A stretch of DNA of 35,652 bases from JBHELQ01 sp046262995 (lineage in GTDB: Bacteria > Actinomycetota > Thermoleophilia > Solirubrobacterales > Thermoleophilaceae). This document shows, piece after piece, positions 29,654-35,652 of the stretch. Position 1 is the stretch's first letter; each line of letters begins with the position of its first letter. The stretch spans positions 1 to 35,652 of the forward strand of contig JBHELQ010000056.1 in assembly GCA_046262995.1 (NCBI GenBank), given 5' to 3'. A model generated the notes under the pieces. The model ran no database searches, had not been told where the DNA came from, and saw nothing but the letters and a program-made list of their open reading frames with translations. A program made the position numbers and the translations under genes.

Positions 29654-30538
29654 ATGCCCGAGACGCCGCTGCTCCTTGCCGTGCCGAACGTCAGCGAGGG
29701 GCGCGATCGCGCCAAGCTCGAGGCCCTCGCGGAGGCCTTCGGGCCGGCGCGGCTGCTCGACCTGCATGCCGACCCGGACCACGGGCGCGCCGTCTTCACC
29801 CTGGCCGCGCCGCAGGGCGAGCTCGCGCAAGGACTGCTGGGAGGCGCCCGCGCCGCGGTGGAGCGCATCGACGTGCGCGAGCACGGCGGGGTGCATCCCC
29901 ACGTCGGCGCGCTGGACGTGATGCCGATCGTCTACGTGGACGAGGAGGACCGCGGACCTGCCTGCGCCGAGGCGCTGACCGCCGCGGCGCTCGTGGGGGA
30001 GGAGGTCGGGCTGCCCGTGTTCCTGTACGGCGAGCTGGCCACGCGCCCGGAGCAGCGCGAGCGGGCGTTCCTCCGGAGCGGAGGCATCGAGGAGCTTCGG
30101 CGGAGAATGGAGGAGGGCGAGCTCGTGCCCGACTACGGTCCTCCACGGGCGCACCCGACGGCGGGGGTCGTGCTCGCCGCCGCGCGGCCTCCGCTCGTGG
30201 CCTTCAACCTCGATCTGCGGACCGACGACGTCGAGGGCGCACGGCGCGCAGCGGCGGCGATCCGCGAGTCGGGGGGAGGCCTGCCCGGAGTGCGGGCCAT
30301 CGGCCTCTACCTGGAGGAGCGCGGTCGGGCCCAGGTGTCGACCAACGTGCACGACCCCCGCGCGGTTCCGCTGCGCATCCTGGTCGAGGAGGTGCGCAGG
30401 CACGCGGAGGTGGCCGAGGCCGAGCTCGTGGGCCTCGCCCCGGAGGAGGCGCTGCGCGGCTTCCCCGACGATCTCCGCATCCGCGGCTTCGACCCCGAGC
30501 GTCACGTGCTCGAGAACGCGCTCGCGGCGCTGCGCTAA
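29654..30538 (+). CDS. ftcD: Glutamate formimidoyltransferase (single-domain)
   Basis: Transfers the formimino group between glutamate and tetrahydrofolate in histidine breakdown and one-carbon metabolism. Motifs: LAVPNVSEGRD (N-terminus), DPDHGRAVFTL (40-50) and HGGVHPHVGALDV (77-89), where H81 aligns with the catalytic His of the mammalian enzyme. Later blocks are FLYGELATRP and GLYLEERGRAQVSTNV. 294 residues: the transferase only, without the cyclodeaminase half of mammalian FTCD. ATG at 29654. No other histidine-degradation gene is near; the downstream genes follow at 11-12 base spacing, suggesting one transcript. Confidence 0.92.
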   Translation: MPETPLLLAVPNVSEGRDRAKLEALAEAFGPARLLDLHADPDHGRAVFTLAAPQGELAQGLLGGARAAVERIDVREHGGVHPHVGALDVMPIVYVDEEDRGPACAEALTAAALVGEEVGLPVFLYGELATRPEQRERAFLRSGGIEELRRRMEEGELVPDYGPPRAHPTAGVVLAAARPPLVAFNLDLRTDDVEGARRAAAAIRESGGGLPGVRAIGLYLEERGRAQVSTNVHDPRAVPLRILVEEVRRHAEVAEAELVGLAPEEALRGFPDDLRIRGFDPERHVLENALAALR

Positions 30539-30549
30539 CGTCGCCCGCG

Positions 30550-30903
30550 ATGGCGCAGACGCGGCGCAAGCGACGGCGAAAGCACCGCGGCACGCCCGCC
30601 GGGACGATCGAGCGGGCGCACCGGACCGGCCGGCCGCGCACCCGGCAGGAGGCCAAGGAGATCTCGCGGCGCCGTCGCGAGGAGCGGGTGACCAAGCCGC
30701 CCACCTTGCGTGGCGCGGTCAACCGGGCGGCGATCGCCGCGGCTGTCTTCGGCGTGTTGATCGTGCTGGTCTTCCACCGCGGTGCCGCGGCCGCGGCCGG
30801 GCTCGCCGCCTTCATGTTCCTGATCTACATCCCGCTCGGCTACGCCACCGACAAGGCGCTGTTCCGCTTTCGTCAGGGCCGCCGAGACGGGGCCAGGAAG
30901 TAG
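30550..30903 (+). CDS. Basic small membrane protein of unknown function
   Basis: 117 residues. The first 55 are extremely basic (TRRKRRRKHRGTP, RRRREERVTK), a likely cytoplasmic nucleic-acid or lipid-facing tail. Two hydrophobic helices follow (AAIAAAVFGVLIVLVFH at about 60-76 and AAGLAAFMFLIYIPLGYA at about 82-99), and the C-terminus is again basic. I do not recognise a family. It sits 11 bases after ftcD and 12 bases before the metallo-hydrolase gene, in a constant orientation, so it is probably a real operon member. Confidence 0.7.
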   Translation: MAQTRRKRRRKHRGTPAGTIERAHRTGRPRTRQEAKEISRRRREERVTKPPTLRGAVNRAAIAAAVFGVLIVLVFHRGAAAAAGLAAFMFLIYIPLGYATDKALFRFRQGRRDGARK

Positions 30904-30915
30904 GCTCAGGGCTCC

Positions 30916-31554
30916 ATGGACGTGCGCATGTTCACCGTCGGGATGATCCAGGAGAACTGCTTCCTGTTCCGCCGTGACGGCTCCGACCACGCTCTGATCG
31001 TGGACCCGGGAGAGGAGGGCGACAAGCTCCTCGGGGCGATCGACGAGCTCGGGGTGAAGCTCGACGGCATCCTGCTCACGCACACCCATTTCGACCACGT
31101 CGGCGCGGTGGCTCCGGTCGCGCGCGCGACGGGGGCCGAGGTCTGGGTCCCGGAGCTGGAGCGCCGCGTCCTGGCGGACATCAACAGCTTCGTGCCGTGG
31201 CCGGAGTTCGGGCCGTTCGAGTCCTACGAGGCCGAGCACACGCTGACCGGCGGCGAGAAGCTCGAGCTGGCTGGGTTCGAGATCGACGTGATCTTCACTC
31301 CGGGCCACAGCCCGGGCCACGTGACCTACTCGATCCCCGACGAGGCGGCGATCTTCTCCGGGGATGTCCTGTTCCAGGGATCCGTCGGCCGGACCGACCT
31401 GCCGGGCGGCGACGGGGACACGCTGCTCGCCTCGCTCCGCGCGCTCGTGGACGGCCTGCCGTCGGAGACGACGGTGTATCCGGGTCACATGGGCATCACC
31501 AGCCTGGGAGCGGAGCGGGCCACGAACCCGTTCCTGGCGGAGCTGGCCCGCTGA
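30916..31554 (+). CDS. Metallo-beta-lactamase fold hydrolase (glyoxalase II-like)
   Basis: 212 residues with the full metal site of the family: THTHFDH (H56, H58, D60, H61), H131 in TPGHSPGH, D150 in FSGD and H191 in VYPGHM. The insert GSVGRTDLPGGD is typical of hydroxyacylglutathione hydrolase-like proteins. The substrate is probably a thioester of a low-molecular-weight thiol; actinobacteria usually lack glutathione, so the exact one is open. In many bacteria such a gene precedes hisS, as here. The stop is 7 bases from the inferred hisS start. Confidence 0.88.
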   Translation: MDVRMFTVGMIQENCFLFRRDGSDHALIVDPGEEGDKLLGAIDELGVKLDGILLTHTHFDHVGAVAPVARATGAEVWVPELERRVLADINSFVPWPEFGPFESYEAEHTLTGGEKLELAGFEIDVIFTPGHSPGHVTYSIPDEAAIFSGDVLFQGSVGRTDLPGGDGDTLLASLRALVDGLPSETTVYPGHMGITSLGAERATNPFLAELAR

Positions 31555-31556
31555 GG
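31553..31556 (+). promoter_or_regulatory. Shine-Dalgarno GAGG that supports a CTG start for hisS
   Basis: GAGG, overlapping the stop codon of the preceding gene, lies 5 bases before the CTG at 31562. No ATG, GTG or TTG exists in frame between the upstream gene and the conserved HisRS N-terminus. Confidence 0.5.
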
Positions 31557-31561
31557 CGACG

Positions 31562-32791
31562 CTGAAGGCGCCGCGGGGCACCTTCGACGTGCTGCCCGGC
31601 GAGGGCGCTCCGCGCCTTCGCCTGCTGCGCCTTGCGGAGGAGCTCCTGGAGGGCGCGGGCTACCGCTACTTCGAGTCGCCCGTCTTCGAGGACACGGAGC
31701 TCTTCGCGCGCGGGGTGGGGGAGTCCACCGACATCGTCCAGAAGGAGATGTTCAGCTTCGAGGACAAGGCGGGCCGCCCGCTGACGCTGCGGCCGGAGAA
31801 CACCGCCGGCGTCTGCCGCGCCTACGTGGAGCACGGGATGCACAAGCTGCCTCAGCCCGTGAAGCTCTGGTACTGGGGAGCTTTCTTCCGCCACGAGGCG
31901 CCGCAGGCAGGTCGCTATCGCCAGTTCACGCAGCTGGGGGCCGAGGCGCTCGGCTCCGACGATCCGTCCCTGGACGCCGAGCTGATCCTGCTCCTCCACG
32001 AGCTGCTCGAGCGCTCCGGCGCGCGGGAGCTGCGACTGCTGCTCTCGAGCCTCGGCCGGCCGGAGACGCGCCGCGCCTACGCGGAGGAGCTCCGCGACCA
32101 CCTGCGCGCGCGGCAGGACCAGCTCTCCGACGAGGTGCGCGAGCGGCTCGAGTCGAATCCGCTGAGGGCCTTCGACTCGGATCACCCCGGCACCAGGTCG
32201 GCGGTGGCCGAGGCGCCCCGCCTGCTCGACCGGCTCGACTCCGACGACGCCGACCACTTCGCCGAGGTGCGGTCGCTGCTCGACGACGCCGGCGTCGAAT
32301 ACCAGGTGGATCCGACGCTCGTCCGCGGGCTCGACTACTACACGCGCACGGTGTTCGAGTTCGAGAGCGCGCGGCTGGGCGCTCAGCGCGGGGTCGGAGG
32401 CGGCGGTCGCTATGACGGCCTGGTCGAGCAGCTCGGTGGCCCGCCCACGCCCGGCGTCGGCTGGGCCGCGGGCGTGGAGCGGATCCTGCTGGCCGGAGGG
32501 GAGCCGCAGGACGATCGCCCCGCCCCGGTGTTCGTCGCTGTGGCGGAACCGGCCGCCGCGCGCACCGCCTTCGGGGTCGTGCGGGAGCTCCGCCGCCGCG
32601 GGCTGCCGGCCGAGATGGAGCAGTCGGGCCGCTCGGTGAAGGGCCAGTTCAAGCACGCCGACCGCATCGGGGCGCGCGCGGTCGTGATCGTCGGCGACCA
32701 GATCGAGGTCAAGGACATGCAGAGCGGCGAGCAGCGTCCCGTTGGCGACGTGGGCGAAGCGGTGCGGATCGTCGCGGGCGACGCCGGATGA
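31562..32791 (+). CDS. hisS: Histidyl-tRNA synthetase
   Basis: Charges tRNA-His. The class II core shows APRGTFDVLPGEGAPRLRL (N-terminus), LRPENTAGVCRAYVEHGM (motif 1/ATP region; Asn where Gly is usual), FRHEAPQAGRYRQFTQLGAE (motif 2), LVRGLDYYTRTVFEF and GGGGRYDGLVEQLGG (histidine-specific), then the anticodon domain from about residue 320 (APVFVAVAEPAAARTAFGVV). The frame has no standard start where one is needed. CTG at 31562, giving MKAPRGTFDVLP, is the best choice because the next GTG (31588) would remove conserved residues. 409 residues. Its TGA overlaps the aspS ATG. Confidence 0.93.
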   Translation: MKAPRGTFDVLPGEGAPRLRLLRLAEELLEGAGYRYFESPVFEDTELFARGVGESTDIVQKEMFSFEDKAGRPLTLRPENTAGVCRAYVEHGMHKLPQPVKLWYWGAFFRHEAPQAGRYRQFTQLGAEALGSDDPSLDAELILLLHELLERSGARELRLLLSSLGRPETRRAYAEELRDHLRARQDQLSDEVRERLESNPLRAFDSDHPGTRSAVAEAPRLLDRLDSDDADHFAEVRSLLDDAGVEYQVDPTLVRGLDYYTRTVFEFESARLGAQRGVGGGGRYDGLVEQLGGPPTPGVGWAAGVERILLAGGEPQDDRPAPVFVAVAEPAAARTAFGVVRELRRRGLPAEMEQSGRSVKGQFKHADRIGARAVVIVGDQIEVKDMQSGEQRPVGDVGEAVRIVAGDAG

Positions 32792-34551
32792 AGGCCCCCC
32801 GCGCGAATCGCTACCGCGACCGCTGGGCGGGTGAGCTGCGAGCGACCGACGTGGGGCAGACGCCGCGGGTGGCCGGCTGGGTGCACCGCCGCCGTGACCA
32901 CGGTGGGCTGATCTTCATCGACCTTCGCGATCGCACGGGGCTGCTTCAGCTCGTCTTCCGCCCGGGTGACGCGCCCGAGGCGCACGAGCAGGCGGGACGG
33001 CTGCGCTCGGAGGACGTGATCTCGGCGACCGGCGAGCTCATCCATCGCGAGGAGGGCACCGTCAACTCCGAGCTGCCGACCGGGGAGGTCGAGCTGGCGG
33101 TCTCCGCGTTCGAGCTGCTCTCCGACGCGGACACGCCGCCGTTCCAGATCGACGAGGACGATCCGGTGAGCGACGAGCTGCGGCTGCGCTACCGCTACCT
33201 CGACCTGCGCAAGGAGCGCATGGCCGCGGGTCTGCGGCTGCGCCACGAGGTGGTGCGCACGATCCGCGAGCACCTCCACGAGCAGGGCTTCCTGGAGGTC
33301 GAGACCCCGATCCTCACCCGCTCCACGCCCGAGGGAGCGCGCGACTTCCTCGTTCCCAGCCGCCTGATGCGCGGGTCCTGGTACGCCCTGCCCCAGTCCC
33401 CGCAGCTCTTCAAGCAGCTGCTGATGGTGGCGGGCACCGAGCGCTACTTCCAGATCGCCCGCTGCTTCCGCGACGAGGACTTCCGCGCCGACCGCCAGCC
33501 GGAGTTCACGCAGCTCGACGTGGAGATGTCGTTCGTCGAGGAGGAGGACGTGATCGAGCTCTGCGATCCGCTCCTGAAGCGCGTGCTCGCGCTCGGCGGC
33601 ATCGAGATCGAGACGCCGATCGAGCGCGTTCCCTACGACGAGCTGATGCTGCGCTACGGCTCGGACCGCCCCGACAGGCGCCTTGGATCCGAGATCCGGG
33701 ACCTTACGGACGCCTTTCGCGGGTCCGAGTTCAAGGTGTTCGCCGGGGCAATCGCCTCGGGGGGCGTGGTGCGCGGCCTCAAGGCCGGCGGCGAGTGGCC
33801 GCGCAGCCGTTTCGACCAGCTCACCGAGCGCGCGCAGTCACTCGGGGCGAAGGGGCTGGCGTGGGGGATGGTGGAGGACGGCGGCTGGCGCTCGCCAATC
33901 GCCAAGTTCCTGTCCGACGACGAGGTCGCGCGCGCCACGCGGGAGCTCGGCGCGTCCGAGGGCGAGGCCGTCCTGCTGGTGGCCGACAGCGCGGAGGTGG
34001 CGGCGAAGGCGCTGGGGGAGCTGCGCGTCGAGGTCGCCGACGCCCACCCGGAAGGCCACGACATCTTCTGGGTCACCGATTTCCCCATGTTCGGCTGGAA
34101 CGGCGAGGAGTCGCGCTGGGATCCGCTCCACCATCCGTTCACCTCGCCCACGGGCGACCTCGAGGCCGACCCGGGCGAATGGCGCAGCCGCGCCTACGAC
34201 GTCGTGCTCGACGGCTGGGAGATCGGCGGCGGCTCCGTCCGCATCAGCCGCCCCGAGTTGCAGAGCCGGGTGTTCGACGCGCTCGGGATAAGCAGGGAAG
34301 AGGCCGACGAGCGGTTCGGCTTCCTGCTCGAGGCGCTGCGTTTCGGAGCGCCTCCTCACGGCGGCATCGCCTTCGGCATCGACCGCCTGGTCGCCCTGCT
34401 CGGGGGTCGCGAGTCGATTCGCGAGGTGATCCCGTTCCCCAAGGCGGCCAGCGGCGCCGACCCGATGACCGGCGCGCCGGCTGCCGTGGACTCGCGTCAG
34501 CTGCGCGAGCTCGGCATCCGGCTGGAACAGCCGCCCGAGCAAAAGCCCTAG
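32788..34551 (+). CDS. aspS: Aspartyl-tRNA synthetase (bacterial type)
   Basis: Charges tRNA-Asp. An OB-fold anticodon domain (GWVHRRRDHGGLIFIDLRDR, 30-49) is followed by the class II core: RYRYLDLRKERM, TPILTRSTPEGARDFLVPSR, QSPQLFKQLLMVAG, RCFRDEDFRADRQPEFTQLD (motif 2) and a GAD insert in the middle. Motif 3 is GIAFGIDRLVALL. 587 residues, usual bacterial length. H38 in RRRDHGG occupies the position where non-discriminating enzymes such as that of Pseudomonas aeruginosa carry His, so it may also charge tRNA-Asn; inference only. ATGA overlap with hisS. Confidence 0.96.
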   Translation: MKAPRANRYRDRWAGELRATDVGQTPRVAGWVHRRRDHGGLIFIDLRDRTGLLQLVFRPGDAPEAHEQAGRLRSEDVISATGELIHREEGTVNSELPTGEVELAVSAFELLSDADTPPFQIDEDDPVSDELRLRYRYLDLRKERMAAGLRLRHEVVRTIREHLHEQGFLEVETPILTRSTPEGARDFLVPSRLMRGSWYALPQSPQLFKQLLMVAGTERYFQIARCFRDEDFRADRQPEFTQLDVEMSFVEEEDVIELCDPLLKRVLALGGIEIETPIERVPYDELMLRYGSDRPDRRLGSEIRDLTDAFRGSEFKVFAGAIASGGVVRGLKAGGEWPRSRFDQLTERAQSLGAKGLAWGMVEDGGWRSPIAKFLSDDEVARATRELGASEGEAVLLVADSAEVAAKALGELRVEVADAHPEGHDIFWVTDFPMFGWNGEESRWDPLHHPFTSPTGDLEADPGEWRSRAYDVVLDGWEIGGGSVRISRPELQSRVFDALGISREEADERFGFLLEALRFGAPPHGGIAFGIDRLVALLGGRESIREVIPFPKAASGADPMTGAPAAVDSRQLRELGIRLEQPPEQKP

Positions 34552-34759
34552 CCGACTCCCAGCGCCGCTGCTAGCGTTGCGCCAGGCCCTAGCTTGTGCG
34601 CCAGCCGGCCCACATGTTGAGCCAACACCACCGGGATGGGAGTCCGGCTCGTGGAAGGGCCGTGGCCCGACACGGCGGACACCCAGCTTGCCAGAGCAGG
34701 CCCAACTCCCGGACGGCAGCGGCAAGCCGGGGCCAACCTTTCTGTCAGGCTTTCGCCCG
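34552..34759 (+). ncRNA. Structured intergenic region downstream of aspS, candidate small RNA or leader
   Basis: A 208-base gap with no credible reading frame. It holds an imperfect direct repeat (CTAGCGTTGCGCCAG at 34571-34585, CTAGCTTGTGCGCCAG at 34589-34604) and a hairpin GCCGTG-GCCCGA-CACGGC (34659-34676). It also has mutually exclusive pairings of GGGAGTCCGG (34638-34647) with ACTCCCGGAC (34705-34714), and a short GCCC-GAT-GGGC stem at the next start codon. It might be a leader that controls the NifU-MnmA gene or an independent RNA; Bacillus carries 6S-1 RNA beside aspS, but I cannot fold a convincing 6S shape here. Confidence 0.3.
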
Positions 34760-35652
34760 ATGGGCTTCGAGGACCATCTGGCCGACCCGCGCGGGCGGGG
34801 CGCACTGCCCGACGCCCCCCATTCAGGCGCTGCCGGAGGCGCCGCCTGCGGCGACCTCGTGCGCGTGGCGGTGAGGGTCGACCATGGGGCGGTGGTCGAA
34901 GCGGGCTTCGACGCTTCCGGGTGCGGCGCGACGCAGGCCGCCGGCAGCGCGCTGGTGGAGCTCGTCGAGGGAAGGTCAGCCCTCGACGCGGCACGGCTGG
35001 GCGCCGACGACGTCTCGGATGCGCTCGGGGGCCTCTCACCCGGCAAGCGGCATGCCGCCGAGCTGGCCACGGATGCGCTGCATCGCGCGCTCGGGGCCGC
35101 CGCTCGCGAGGGCGCTCTCGGGCTGGCCGTCAACCCGCGACGGACGCTCGTCGCCATGAGCGGGGGCGTGGACAGCTCGGTGGCCGCCAGGCTCGCGCTC
35201 GATCGCGGCGACGAGGTGGTCGGCGTGACGCTCGAGCTCTGGGCGGACCCGGCGACCGACGGCGACCGCAGCTGCTGCTCCCCGCAGGCCGTACTGGGCG
35301 CCCGGACGCTGGCCCACTCGATGGGGATCCCGCACCTGACGCTCGACCTGCGCGAGCGCTTCCGCTCGGAGGTCGTAGATCACTTCATCGACGGCTATGC
35401 CGGCGGTCGCACCCCCAACCCCTGCGTCCGCTGCAACGGGCAGCTGCGCTTCGACGCGCTGCTCGCGCTGGCCGACGCGCTCGGCGCCGCCCGCCTGGCC
35501 ACCGGTCACTACGCGCGCGTGACCCGCGACGCGGAGGGGCCGCTGCTGCGGGCCGCGGTGGACGCACGCAAGGACCAGAGCTACATGCTCGCCCGGCTCG
35601 CCCCCGAGCTGCTCGAGCGGCTGTGGTTTCCGCTCGGCGAGCTGACGAAGCC
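34760..35652 (+). CDS. mnmA: NifU/IscU-like domain fused to tRNA 2-thiouridylase MnmA (partial, 3' end outside)
   Basis: 297 residues visible. Residues 24-115 resemble the Fe-S scaffold IscU/NifU-N: C30 and D32 in AACGD, C55 in SGCGAT, and SPGKRHAAEL with H98. The third cysteine ligand is replaced by A99. From residue 127 it is MnmA, which makes s2U34 in tRNA: PP-loop MSGGVDSSVA (133-142), CCSPQAVLGAR, GRTPNPCVRCN with the C222-C225 pair, and TGHYARV. The frame is continuous from ATG 34760 through the internal ATG 35156 that a standalone MnmA would use. No good Shine-Dalgarno is seen. The fusion suggests in-cis supply of sulfur or an Fe-S cluster to the thiolase. Confidence 0.9.
   Translation, partial: MGFEDHLADPRGRGALPDAPHSGAAGGAACGDLVRVAVRVDHGAVVEAGFDASGCGATQAAGSALVELVEGRSALDAARLGADDVSDALGGLSPGKRHAAELATDALHRALGAAAREGALGLAVNPRRTLVAMSGGVDSSVAARLALDRGDEVVGVTLELWADPATDGDRSCCSPQAVLGARTLAHSMGIPHLTLDLRERFRSEVVDHFIDGYAGGRTPNPCVRCNGQLRFDALLALADALGAARLATGHYARVTRDAEGPLLRAAVDARKDQSYMLARLAPELLERLWFPLGELTK

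Noticed and set aside
34560..34760. Region after aspS as tmRNA, RNase P RNA or SRP RNA.
   Set aside because: No alanine-acceptor ends, no GAGGAAAGTCC-type P RNA block, and no GGTCAGG...GGAAG SRP motif; length also unsuitable.
1..35652. CRISPR arrays, insertion sequences, prophage or integron features.
   Set aside because: No spaced direct repeats, transposase, integrase or phage genes were seen; gene order looks like stable chromosome.

Overview
This is a GC-rich window (about 70% G+C by eye) from a chromosome, densely packed with genes that mostly overlap by 1-4 bases (GTGA/ATGA junctions) and often start with GTG. Family 4 uracil-DNA glycosylase, Rex, a DUF1844 protein, a membrane pyrophosphatase, cupredoxin lipoproteins, paired TrkA proteins beside APC permeases and heavy GTG use point to Actinomycetota. 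A deep-branching class such as Thermoleophilia is my best guess, but this is inference and no rRNA is present. I see no insertion sequence, prophage or CRISPR array, and no stretch over 300 bases without a gene.

Layout. 1-1269 (minus): partial panC and a DUF2520 Rossmann protein. 1416-3074: family 4 uracil-DNA glycosylase ending in a clamp-binding-like motif, then a secreted trypsin-like protease. 3112-5628: the t6A/ribosomal modification operon tsaE-tsaB-rimI-tsaD. 5592-6953 (minus): class III nucleotide cyclase with an apparently inactive alpha/beta-hydrolase domain, tail-to-tail with tsaD. 7015-12400: redox and energy operon (glutaredoxin-like, rex, GCS2 ligase, DUF1844, MTA phosphorylase, H+-pyrophosphatase), closed by a strong hairpin. 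12476-14257: cupredoxin lipoprotein, ECF sigma factor and a convergent anti-sigma-like protein. 14328-19706: two APC-permease/USP fusions, a small membrane protein and two TrkA proteins, probably a potassium transport module. 19706-21558: FAD oxidoreductase, tRNA-Gln and a second cupredoxin. 21555-25093 (minus): a heterodimeric ABC exporter with one degenerate ATP site. 25205-28507: a giant fusion of acyl-CoA synthetase with PAS-GGDEF-EAL. 28557-29625: histidine phosphatase, DUF1622 membrane protein, tRNA-Met/Ile(CAT). 29654-35652: formiminotransferase, a basic membrane protein, metallo-beta-lactamase hydrolase, hisS, aspS, a 208-base gap with RNA-like structure, and a partial NifU-like/MnmA fusion.

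The most unusual item is the 1100-residue protein at 25205-28507. It joins a complete ANL (acyl-adenylate) ligase to a c-di-GMP module. The cyclase has GGDEF plus an RxxD inhibitory site. The EAL domain keeps the known catalytic residues at the spacing found in RocR. In the DSF quorum-sensing systems of Proteobacteria, a fatty acyl-CoA ligase (RpfB) and a PAS-GGDEF-EAL receptor (RpfR) are separate proteins; this gene looks like both in one chain. The second is the IscU/NifU-like domain, lacking its third cysteine ligand, fused to the tRNA thiolase MnmA.
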